Positions 1-5,560 of a stretch of DNA of 13,804 nt are shown here, piece by piece; within the stretch, counting starts at the first letter, position 1; every line of letters starts with the position of its first letter. Under the pieces are notes generated by a model, which was not told the DNA's origin, did no database searches, and saw only the letters and a list, made by a program, of their open reading frames with translations. The stretch is from Hyphomicrobiales bacterium (GTDB lineage Bacteria; Pseudomonadota; Alphaproteobacteria; Rhizobiales; Xanthobacteraceae). Location: the NCBI GenBank assembly GCA_017304505.1, contig JAFKKQ010000117.1, forward strand, positions 1-13,804. The letters run 5' to 3'. The translations under genes and the position numbers were made by a program.

Positions 1-260
1 TGTTACGCACCCTGATCGACGGGACGGGCGGCCGCCTCGAGGTGCGCGTGCCGGCACCGCCGCAATTCGACGGCAAACGGTTCCCATCCATCGAGGCGGC
101 GTTGGCGGACGGGCCGAAATTCTTCGAAGATCTGATGAGTGCGGTGGGCAGCCGGGATGGGCGGGAGGTGGTGCGCGACCTGGCGCGGCTGCGCGACATG
201 CTTGCTCTCGACCGCGATGGGGAAGGGCGCTACCTGATGACATCAAGCCGCGCCCAATGA
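1..260 (+). CDS. C-terminal fragment of an unidentified protein (UbiD-like tail possible)
   Basis: An open frame runs in from before the window (first full codon at position 3) and stops at TGA 258-260, leaving about 85 residues. A GTG at 42 is in frame, but the reading frame is open and protein-like before it (LRTLIDGTGGRLEVRVP), so it is more likely internal than a start. The tail has a compact pattern ending in FFEDLMSAVGSRDGREVV, followed by a charged helix and LDRDGEGRYLM. That resembles the short helical tail I associate with some proteobacterial UbiD-family decarboxylases, but this is a weak memory-based resemblance and no catalytic region is visible. It lies 94 bp upstream of the ABC importer operon on the same strand and may be co-transcribed with it. 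The coding call is fairly secure; the function is not. Confidence 0.6.
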   Translation, partial: LRTLIDGTGGRLEVRVPAPPQFDGKRFPSIEAALADGPKFFEDLMSAVGSRDGREVVRDLARLRDMLALDRDGEGRYLMTSSRAQ

Positions 261-354
261 TCTTGCGCTCACGGCGTCGGCGGGAAACGATGCGCGGTCG
301 GCACGGCGACGAAGCGAAACGGGAAAGCCGACACCACCAGGAAGAGGAGCGGCC

Positions 355-1389
355 ATGAGGATGTTTGGGCGGATTGCGCTTGCGGGGCTCGGCTTGATGA
401 TTGCCGGCACCGCGAACGCGGAAGAAACGGTCAAGGTCGGCGTGGTGCGCTCGGTGTCGAACGCCGCGCTCCTGATCACCCAGGCCAAGGGCTACTTCAA
501 GGACGTCGGCCTCAACGTCGAACTTGAATACCTGCAGTCTTCCTCCACCGGCATGGCGAGCCTGGCCCAAGGCCAGCTCAACATCATCGCGGGCGGAGTC
601 TCGGCCGGCTACTTCAACGCGCTCGACAAGAAACTGCCGATCATCATCACCATCGACCGTGTCACCACACCGATCGGCCACAACCTGATGATTCGGCCCG
701 ATCTCAAGGACAAGATCAAGACTCTCAAGGATCTCCAGGGCAAGGTCATCGCCAGCAACGCGCCGGGTTCGATCAGTACCTACGAGATCGGCAAGATGCT
801 CGCGACGGCCGGTGTGTCGTTCGAGGATGTCGAGATCAAGAACATCCCGTTCGGCCAGTACGCGGCGGCGCTGAAGAACAAGGCGGTGGATGCGGTGCTG
901 GCGATTCCGCCGTTCACCTACAGCCTGACTGACACCGGCCTCGCGATTCCGTTTGCGTCGGCGGACGAGCTGGTCAAGCCGACGCCGATGACCATCGCCG
1001 TCCATCTGCTCAACACCGATTGGGCGAAATCCAAGCAAGAACTGGTGCGAAATTTTTACGTCGCCATGACGCGCGGGATTCGCGACTATTGCAGCGGCTA
1101 TCACGGTGGACCAACGCGCAAGATGATGACCGACCTTCTGGTCAGCAGCGGCAACGAGACGCGCCCCGAATTGCTCAACAAATATCCCTGGACGGCGCGC
1201 AACCTCAACGGCAAGCTCAACCCCGAAAGCCTGCTCGACATCCAGGATTGGTACGTCAAGCACAAGTTCGTCAAAGCGAAGCTGCCGCTCGAGAAACTGG
1301 TCGATTACAGCTATGCCGACTATGCGCAGAAAAAACTCGGGCCCTTTGCGATCGAGAACAAGGACAGCAAGCTCGCGGGCTGCCGCTGA
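355..1389 (+). CDS. NitT/TauT-family ABC transporter substrate-binding protein
   Basis: This is a 344-residue periplasmic binding protein. A signal peptide covers about residues 1-22: a basic start, a hydrophobic core (IALAGLGLMIAG) and an A-N-A-type cleavage site before EETVKVGVV. The mature part has the SsuA/TauA/THI5-like layout: a first strand, then 'LLITQAKGYFKDVGLNVEL', a segment 'ASLAQGQLNIIAGGVSAGYF' where these proteins contact ligand, and later 'LKDLQGKVIASNAPGS' and 'NKAVDAVLAIPP', typical of the two-lobed fold. The length fits the family. The start at 355 is preceded by a good ribosome site (AGGAAGAGGAG, 339-349); a second ATG at 361 is possible. It is the first gene of an importer operon with the next two genes. 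The ligand (sulfonate, nitrate-like, pyrimidine, aromatic acid) cannot be told from sequence alone. Confidence 0.9.
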   Translation: MRMFGRIALAGLGLMIAGTANAEETVKVGVVRSVSNAALLITQAKGYFKDVGLNVELEYLQSSSTGMASLAQGQLNIIAGGVSAGYFNALDKKLPIIITIDRVTTPIGHNLMIRPDLKDKIKTLKDLQGKVIASNAPGSISTYEIGKMLATAGVSFEDVEIKNIPFGQYAAALKNKAVDAVLAIPPFTYSLTDTGLAIPFASADELVKPTPMTIAVHLLNTDWAKSKQELVRNFYVAMTRGIRDYCSGYHGGPTRKMMTDLLVSSGNETRPELLNKYPWTARNLNGKLNPESLLDIQDWYVKHKFVKAKLPLEKLVDYSYADYAQKKLGPFAIENKDSKLAGCR

Positions 1390-1407
1390 CGTATCGAGCG
1401 AGCGGCA

Positions 1408-2217
1408 ATGGAACAGCCTGTGACTGCGACGCGACGCGGGGCGGCGGTGCAGATCGCCGCCTTGCGTAAGGAATACCTGAGTGCCGCCGGCTCCGTGCTT
1501 GCGCTGTCGGACATCGATCTGCGCATTGCCGCGGGCGAATTTGTCTGTATCGTCGGCCCGAGCGGCTGCGGTAAATCCACACTGCTGCGCATCCTTGCCG
1601 GACTCGACCGGCAGACCTCCGGCACCATCAACGTCGAAGCCGCCGGCTGGGAAGTCGAGAATGCGATGGTGTTCCAGGAAAGCGGGCTGTTTCCCTGGAT
1701 GACCGTCGAGACCAACGTTCGCTTCGGCCTCGACACTCGGGGCGTAGGCCGCGCCGAGGCCGACGGCCGCGTCGATGCCGCGCTCAAGCTCGTGGGCCTG
1801 AGCAAATTCCGCAAGCACTATCCCCATCAACTCTCCGGTGGCATGCGCCAGCGCAGTGCCATCGCGCGCGCCTTCGTCACCAATCCCGGCATGCTGCTGA
1901 TGGATGAGCCGTTTGCGGCGCTCGACGCGCAGAATCGCGTCATCCTGCAGGCCGAGCTGGTGCGTCTGTGGGAGCAGACCGGCAAGACCGTGATCTACAT
2001 CACCCATTCCATCGAGGAGGCGCTGCTGCTCGGCAACCGCACCGTCATCATGACGGCGCAGCCGGGCCGCATCAAAACCATCATCGACGTTCCGTTTTCT
2101 CATCCGCGCGATTTGATCCAGCTCTCCGCATCGCCGGAATTCGGCAAGCTCAAGCTCGATATCTGGCGTGTGCTGGAGGAGGAGGTGAACAGGGCGCGGG
2201 CGGAGACGGAGCAATGA
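1408..2217 (+). CDS. ABC transporter ATP-binding protein (SsuB/TauB type)
   Basis: This 269-residue cytoplasmic ATPase powers the importer encoded by its neighbours. All nucleotide-binding motifs are intact: Walker A GPSGCGKST (50-58), Q-loop 'VFQESGLFPWMTV', signature LSGGMRQR (142-149), Walker B LLMDEP with D166/E167, D-loop ALDAQ, and H-loop H200 in 'YITHSIEEAL'. The phrases LFPWMTV and THSIEEALLL are typical of the nitrate/sulfonate/taurine subfamily. The start lies 18 bp after the binding-protein stop, with only a weak ribosome site, and the gene ends inside the permease start (ATGA overlap), so translation of the two is probably coupled. Function as an importer ATPase is secure; the transported solute is unknown. 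Confidence 0.95.
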   Translation: MEQPVTATRRGAAVQIAALRKEYLSAAGSVLALSDIDLRIAAGEFVCIVGPSGCGKSTLLRILAGLDRQTSGTINVEAAGWEVENAMVFQESGLFPWMTVETNVRFGLDTRGVGRAEADGRVDAALKLVGLSKFRKHYPHQLSGGMRQRSAIARAFVTNPGMLLMDEPFAALDAQNRVILQAELVRLWEQTGKTVIYITHSIEEALLLGNRTVIMTAQPGRIKTIIDVPFSHPRDLIQLSASPEFGKLKLDIWRVLEEEVNRARAETEQ

Positions 2218-2981
2218 GCGGGCTTTCGACCAAGACGCGCGAGCGGCTGCTCTATCTGATTTCGCCGATCGGATTGCTGGCGCTGTGGCAGGTGCTGCTG
2301 ATGATGGGCTTCGGCGATCGGCGCTTCATTCCGACGCCGAGCGATATCGCCTATCGCTATTGGGAGATGGTCGCGAGCGGCGAACTTGAGCGGCACACGG
2401 CGGCGACGCTCTACCGCGTGTTTGCGGGCTTCTTTGTCGGCAGCATACCGGGCATCGTGGTCGGGTTGCTGATGGCGATGTTCCGGCCGGTCCGTATTTT
2501 CGTTGATCCGCTCATCGCGGCGCTGTTTCCCATTCCGAAGATCGCGCTGATGCCGCTCCTGCTGCTGGTGTTCGGCTTCGGCGATGCGTCCAAGATCGCG
2601 GTGGTCGCCATCGCGGTGTTCTTCCCGGTGATCATCAACACCTATTCGGGCGCCGCGAACATCGAGAAAATCTATTGGGACGTGGCGAGGAACTACGGCG
2701 CGAGCCAGTCGGTGATGTTCCGCCGCATCGTGTTCTTCGGCGCGCTGCCGATGATCTTCGCCGGCCTTCGCATCTCGCTTGCGGTGTCGTTCATCGTGCT
2801 GGTGGCCGCCGAATTCGTCGCCACCAAGTCCGGCATCGGCTATCTGATCTGGAATTCCTGGGAGCTTTTGCAGGTCGACGTGATGTTCGTCGGCATCGTG
2901 ACGGTCGGCATCCTGGGCTTGATCGCGACGGTGTGTCTCCAGGAGATCGAACGCAAGGTCATCCCGTGGAAGGCGGAGTAG
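2214..2981 (+). CDS. ABC transporter permease (SsuC/TauC type)
   Basis: This 255-residue inner-membrane permease starts at the ATG that overlaps the ATPase stop codon by 4 bp (ATGA, 2214-2217); the open frame extends further upstream, but that part is only a shadow of the ATPase gene. About six hydrophobic segments are visible, for example 'LISPIGLLALWQVLLMM' near the N-terminus, 'FAGFFVGSIPGIVVGLLM', 'FPIPKIALMPLLLLVFGFG', 'VVAIAVFFPVIINTYSG' and 'VMFVGIVTVGILGLIA'. The cytoplasmic coupling loop is recognisable as 'ARNYGASQSVMFRRIVFFGALP', cited here as the EAA-like region of binding-protein-dependent permeases. The early 'FIPTPSDIAYRYWEM' is the usual 'lPsP..v' element of this subfamily. 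It completes a self-contained three-gene importer, probably as a homodimer with two ATPase subunits. Confidence 0.93.
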   Translation: MSGLSTKTRERLLYLISPIGLLALWQVLLMMGFGDRRFIPTPSDIAYRYWEMVASGELERHTAATLYRVFAGFFVGSIPGIVVGLLMAMFRPVRIFVDPLIAALFPIPKIALMPLLLLVFGFGDASKIAVVAIAVFFPVIINTYSGAANIEKIYWDVARNYGASQSVMFRRIVFFGALPMIFAGLRISLAVSFIVLVAAEFVATKSGIGYLIWNSWELLQVDVMFVGIVTVGILGLIATVCLQEIERKVIPWKAE

Positions 2982-3009
2982 GGCGACGGGCCCGGAAATG
3001 TCTTGGCGC

Positions 3010-3048
3010 TCCAAGGGCGGTGCATGCTCGCGCTACGCCGCCCTTGGA
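3010..3048. terminator. Convergent-gene hairpin, probable terminator
   Basis: A perfect inverted repeat, TCCAAGGGCGG at 3010-3020 and CCGCCCTTGGA at 3038-3048, gives an 11 bp stem with a 17-nt loop. It sits in the 78 bp between the convergent permease and cupin stop codons, where a shared terminator is expected. There is no U-tract on either transcript: a run of A follows the stem on the plus strand, so the T-run lies on the wrong side for minus-strand reading. It is therefore not a textbook intrinsic terminator. It could still block read-through or protect 3' ends. Confidence 0.5.
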
Positions 3049-3059
3049 AAACAGGCACG

Positions 3060-3623
3060 TCAAGCCTTCGGCTTCCAGCCCTTCTTCCAGGCCGGCGGCT
3101 CATGCGAGTCGATCAGCACGAAGCAGATGCGGCACGGCTTGCCCGAGTTGTTGACCCAGGCATGATTGGTGCCTTGCTGCACCATGACGTCGCCGGCTTT
3201 GCAGTGCACCTGCGTATCGTCGAGCAGCATGTCGATCTCGCCCTCCATGACGATGGCGTAGTCGATCGACCGCGTGCGGTGGGTGAACGCATGGCGCTGG
3301 TAGCCCTGGGTCGCCGGGTCGATTCCCATCTGCTTGAGAATGGTCTCGTGATCGACCCCGTGGGGCAGCTCGCCGGTGATCGGCGCGAAATCGACGATCC
3401 GGCAGATCGAACCGCTCTGTGGCGGCGGCACGCCGGTCTTCTGGGCCGCCTGGTCGCGGGTGTGCGACAGGTCGACCGGAGATTCGTTGGTGATCCACAT
3501 CAATTGCGTGACATTGCCCTCGCCGCGCTGGTTGACGTAGGGCGTCGGCCCATCGATCAGGACCACGGCCTTTCCGTCGGCGTCATGGCCGGTGACGATG
3601 CGTCTGGCTGGCTTCTTTTCCAT
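3060..3623 (-). CDS. Cupin-domain protein
   Basis: This is a 187-residue soluble protein. The C-terminal half carries a single cupin barrel. Motif 1 is seen as H111 and H115 in 'HAFTHRTRSIDYAIVMEGEI' and motif 2 as 'GDVMVQQGTNHAWVN' with H154. The metal-binding set is not the full classical HxH...E...H pattern, so metal binding is plausible but not assured. The N-terminal half (VVLIDGPTPYV, ITNESPVDL) resembles a second, degenerate strand-rich segment. The start at 3623 is chosen because GAGGAG lies 4 nt upstream; an in-frame start 30 bp further upstream has no such site. Members of this group occur beside catabolic genes, as dioxygenase-like or regulatory proteins. It converges on the ABC operon and diverges from the Bug-type binding protein. 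Specific function unknown. Confidence 0.85.
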   Translation of the reverse strand: MEKKPARRIVTGHDADGKAVVLIDGPTPYVNQRGEGNVTQLMWITNESPVDLSHTRDQAAQKTGVPPPQSGSICRIVDFAPITGELPHGVDHETILKQMGIDPATQGYQRHAFTHRTRSIDYAIVMEGEIDMLLDDTQVHCKAGDVMVQQGTNHAWVNNSGKPCRICFVLIDSHEPPAWKKGWKPKA

Positions 3624-3627
3624 TTCA

Positions 3628-3633
3628 CTCCTC
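3628..3633 (-). promoter_or_regulatory. Ribosome binding site of the cupin gene
   Basis: GAGGAG on the minus strand sits 4 nt before the ATG at 3623. It decides that start over the upstream in-frame codon at 3653. Confidence 0.7.
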
Positions 3634-3825
3634 GCGTGACAAATCGGCCGCATCCTTCGGGCGCGTGGCGCCGGTTGTCAATCGACCCGCCCACCGGGCG
3701 TGGCCGTTCCCAGGCGCCCGGCGTGGGCTGCACGGTGGCCGCGGACATGCGGCATAATGAGCCCGGCCATTCCCGTTTTACCTTCGAATGGTTATGCTTG
3801 GCCCAATCGACACCAGTGGGGGACT

Positions 3826-4818
3826 ATGATGACCATCCGCCGTTCGTTTCTTGCCGTTGCATTAGGCGGCGCCGTTTCGCTTGCAGGGTGGGCGACGCCG
3901 TCGTCGGCTCAGCCGGCGATTCCGGCGTGGCCGACGCGCACGGTCAAGTTCATCGTGTCGCTGGGTGCCGGCAGCGGCACCGACATTGGCGGGCGCTTGC
4001 TGGCCGACCGGCTTGCCAAGAAATGGGGACAGCCCGTTGTGATCGAGAACCGGCCGGGCGGTGACGGCATTGTCGCGATCAATGCCTTTGTCAGCGCCAA
4101 GGACGATCACATCCTGTTGCTGTCGCCGACCTCGGCGTTCATCGCCCACCCATGGGTGCACAACAGCGTACCCTACAAGCCATCGGACCTCGCTCCGATT
4201 GCGCGGGTGTCCAACACCATCATCGGCATCACGGTGCCCAAAACGATGCCGGTCAATTCGTTCGCCGAGCTGGTGGCGTTGGCGAAGAAAAAGCCGGGCG
4301 AACTGAACTGGGCTGGAATCACCGGCGCGCTCGACTTCAACTTTTCGGCGTGGCTCAAGGACAACCACATCGACATGAAGAAGGTGCCCTACCGCAACCC
4401 GGTTGAGGCGGCCAACGACCTCGCCACCAACCGCGTGCAGGTCTACGAGTCTGCTCTTGCGATCGCGCAGCCGCAGATTCAGGCCGGCAACATCAAGCTG
4501 CTGGCCGTGGTCAACACCGAGCGCGCGCCGATCTACCCCGACGTCCCGACAGTGGCGGAGGCCGGTCAGCCCGCGCTGACCATCGACGGGCTCGTCGGTC
4601 TGTTCGGCCCGCCGACCATGCCGATGGCGCTGCGCGAGAAGATCGCCGCGGACGTCAAAAACGTGATGGAGGGCGATCCGATCATCAAGGATCGTCTGAC
4701 CGCCACCGGCCAGATGTTCAATCCGGGCGGGCCGGAGGAATTTCACAAGTCGATCGAGAGCCAGCGCGCTCTGATCGCCAAGAACGCGGCGGACCTCGGC
4801 ATCAAGACGAAGTACTAG
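3826..4818 (+). CDS. Bug/TctC-family tripartite tricarboxylate transporter substrate-binding protein
   Basis: This 330-residue periplasmic solute receptor has a signal peptide at about residues 1-28 (MMTIRR, hydrophobic core FLAVALGGAVSLAG, cleavage near SSAQ-PA). The mature start carries the Bug-family signature: 'PTRTVKFIVSLGAGSGTDI', then 'GRLLADRLAKKWGQPVVIEN' and 'RPGGDG'. Later typical stretches are 'DLAPIARVSNTIIGI', 'VPYRNPVEAANDLATNRVQV' and 'YPDVPTVAEAGQP'. Such proteins bind organic acids and similar small molecules. The start may be 3826 or the adjacent ATG at 3829; the GGGGGA at 3818-3823 is better spaced for the second. No TctA or TctB membrane gene is in the window, so it is an orphan receptor, which is common for this expanded family. 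It is divergent from the cupin gene across about 200 bp. Ligand unknown. Confidence 0.93.
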   Translation: MMTIRRSFLAVALGGAVSLAGWATPSSAQPAIPAWPTRTVKFIVSLGAGSGTDIGGRLLADRLAKKWGQPVVIENRPGGDGIVAINAFVSAKDDHILLLSPTSAFIAHPWVHNSVPYKPSDLAPIARVSNTIIGITVPKTMPVNSFAELVALAKKKPGELNWAGITGALDFNFSAWLKDNHIDMKKVPYRNPVEAANDLATNRVQVYESALAIAQPQIQAGNIKLLAVVNTERAPIYPDVPTVAEAGQPALTIDGLVGLFGPPTMPMALREKIAADVKNVMEGDPIIKDRLTATGQMFNPGGPEEFHKSIESQRALIAKNAADLGIKTKY

Positions 4819-4853
4819 GCCGGTCGATGATTTGAGACAAAGCCGCACCGTCT

Positions 4854-4871
4854 CTCCACCGTTCGGTGGAG
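4854..4871 (+). terminator. Hairpin after the Bug-type gene, possible terminator
   Basis: CTCCACC (4854-4860), a GTTC tetraloop and GGTGGAG (4865-4871) form a perfect 7 bp stem 36 bp after the stop codon. GAGGATGAAAC follows rather than a U-run, so intrinsic termination is only possible, not shown. Confidence 0.35.
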
Positions 4872-4920
4872 GAGGATGAAACACCGTTTCCGGGCCGTGC
4901 GTCGCGCGGCCCGATTGCGT

Positions 4921-5073
4921 TTTGGGGAGACGGCCGCAGGACCAGAGATCGGCGCGTTCGTGGTCCTGGTGATGCAATACAAGCTTGCCCCGGTCGGCGA
5001 GTGGGTCCTGGTGATTCAAGGCGTTATTTTCGTCGGCTGCGTGTTGTTGTTTCGCCGCAGCATCGTCGGGGGC
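4921..5073 (+). pseudogene. Relic of a LivM-type branched-chain amino acid permease (C-terminus only)
   Basis: In the frame of position 4921 the translation reads FGETAAGPEIGAFVVLVMQ, then KLAPVGEWVLVIQG, then VIFVGCVLLFRRSIVGG. This matches the conserved last transmembrane region of LivM-family ABC permeases (pattern G..GP.IGA....L...L...GEW...IQG.IFV..VL.FRRGIVG). Only about 50 residues of the usual 300 or more remain. No LivM-like sequence is seen upstream, and the frame runs on past the expected end as unlike-family sequence to a stop at 5290-5292. The frame could start at ATG 4876, but its first 15 residues are arginine-rich and unlike the family. No livF/G/H partners are present. I read it as a deletion remnant. 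The match comes from pattern recognition, not an alignment. Confidence 0.55.
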
Positions 5074-5160
5074 TGGCCAGAAAGTTCCATATTCGCCTTT
5101 AAGCCCGACGGCTTGTTCGGCCGCTTTGCCGCACTTGCTCGATTCGTTTTCTTTCCTTCC

Positions 5161-5184
5161 ACCACACGGACGTTTGCGTGTGGT
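5161..5184. repeat. Inverted repeat, 8 bp arms
   Basis: ACCACACG (5161-5168) and CGTGTGGT (5177-5184) are perfect inverted arms around an 8-nt centre. This could be an operator or an RNA hairpin; no known regulator site is recognised. Confidence 0.4.
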
Positions 5185-5210
5185 TACGCAACCGTCGAAA
5201 TCAACGAGCG

Positions 5211-5225
5211 GTTGCCAATGGCAAC
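5211..5225. promoter_or_regulatory. Perfect palindrome, operator-like
   Basis: GTTGCCAATGGCAAC is a perfect 7+1+7 palindrome centred on A5218. Its length and odd-centred symmetry resemble a dimeric regulator's operator. It lies 336 bp upstream of the beta-helix gene start, which is far for direct repression. Confidence 0.35.
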
Positions 5226-5461
5226 AAAAAGAATATTTCGTGCGCTCGCACTTGCTGCGCGATTCAATGAATTAAATCATGTTGCGGGCTGAAGCCGTCT
5301 CGCATTCGGAATACGCGCGCAAAATCTAAAATACTCAATTGCCGCAACAGCAAGCTTGATGTCGCGAGCTTCACGAATCGAGCGCCGATGATTTTTGATT
5401 TTCGAACGCGTGTGACTGCGAACCTACGCCGCGAATAAGAACCTAGGCGCGCGTCATTGGT

Positions 5462-5483
5462 TGCACAGTTTAACCATAGTGCA
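5462..5483. promoter_or_regulatory. Inverted repeat TGCAC-N12-GTGCA, operator-like
   Basis: TGCAC (5462-5466) and GTGCA (5479-5483) are separated by 12 bp and lie about 80 bp upstream of the beta-helix gene start. A CATTGG hexamer precedes and follows it (5455-5460 and 5488-5493, 33 bp apart). The position suits a regulator site or promoter region; the regulator is unknown. Confidence 0.35.
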
Positions 5484-5521
5484 CCCACATTGGAGTCCAT
5501 TTCGCTTAGCACCCTATCCTT

Positions 5522-5546
5522 TTGGCGTACCCAGAACGGGTGCCAA
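5522..5546 (+). promoter_or_regulatory. Leader hairpin next to the ribosome site
   Basis: TTGGC (5522-5526) pairs with GCCAA (5542-5546), and ACCC (5529-5532) with GGGT (5538-5541), with a 2-nt bulge (GT) and a 5-nt loop AGAAC. The stem ends one base before the ribosome site, so it may affect mRNA stability or translation initiation if the transcript begins upstream of it. Confidence 0.4.
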
Positions 5547-5547
5547 C

Positions 5548-5555
5548 AGGGGGAG
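5548..5555 (+). promoter_or_regulatory. Ribosome binding site of the beta-helix/RTX gene
   Basis: AGGGGGAG lies 5 nt before ATG 5561. It favours this start over the in-frame TTG at 5522, which lies inside the leader hairpin. Confidence 0.7.
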
Positions 5556-5560
5556 TTAGA

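Larger units (their letters stand above)
5074..5560. other. AT-richer intergenic region upstream of the secretion cassette
   Basis: No convincing gene is seen on either strand in about 490 bp. Hand counts give about 40% GC at 5221-5280 and about 48% at 5281-5340, well below the neighbouring genes. The stretch contains three perfect inverted repeats (5161-5184, 5211-5225, 5462-5483), an imperfect direct repeat (5131-5145 and 5248-5265, the second with a 3-nt insertion), and a hairpin directly before the ribosome site of the beta-helix gene. It probably holds that gene's promoter and operators, but no clear -35/-10 pair stands out. Confidence 0.5.

Noticed and set aside
3653..3681. TTGACA on the minus strand (3681-3676) as a -35 box for the cupin gene
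   Set aside because: The hexamer is perfect, but at 17 bp spacing the -10 position reads GAAGGA, which is a poor match. Not reported as a promoter.
3862..5019. A 385-codon minus-strand open frame
   Set aside because: It lies opposite the Bug-type gene, which is unmistakable; the reverse translation shows no family features.
4876..5292. A 138-codon plus-strand frame as an intact gene
   Set aside because: Only about residues 16-66 look like a real protein (LivM tail). The first 15 residues are arginine-rich and the last 70 resemble no family, and the GGAGGAGG directly abuts the ATG without spacing. It is listed instead as a relic.
5264..5512. An 82-codon minus-strand frame in the AT-richer gap
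   Set aside because: There is no convincing ribosome site or recognisable motif. It overlaps the inverted repeats and probable control region.
5522..5560. TTG start giving 13 extra residues on the beta-helix protein
   Set aside because: The TTG is inside a hairpin and has no ribosome site, while ATG 5561 has AGGGGGAG at 5 nt spacing and begins at the family-like MTTYYVS.
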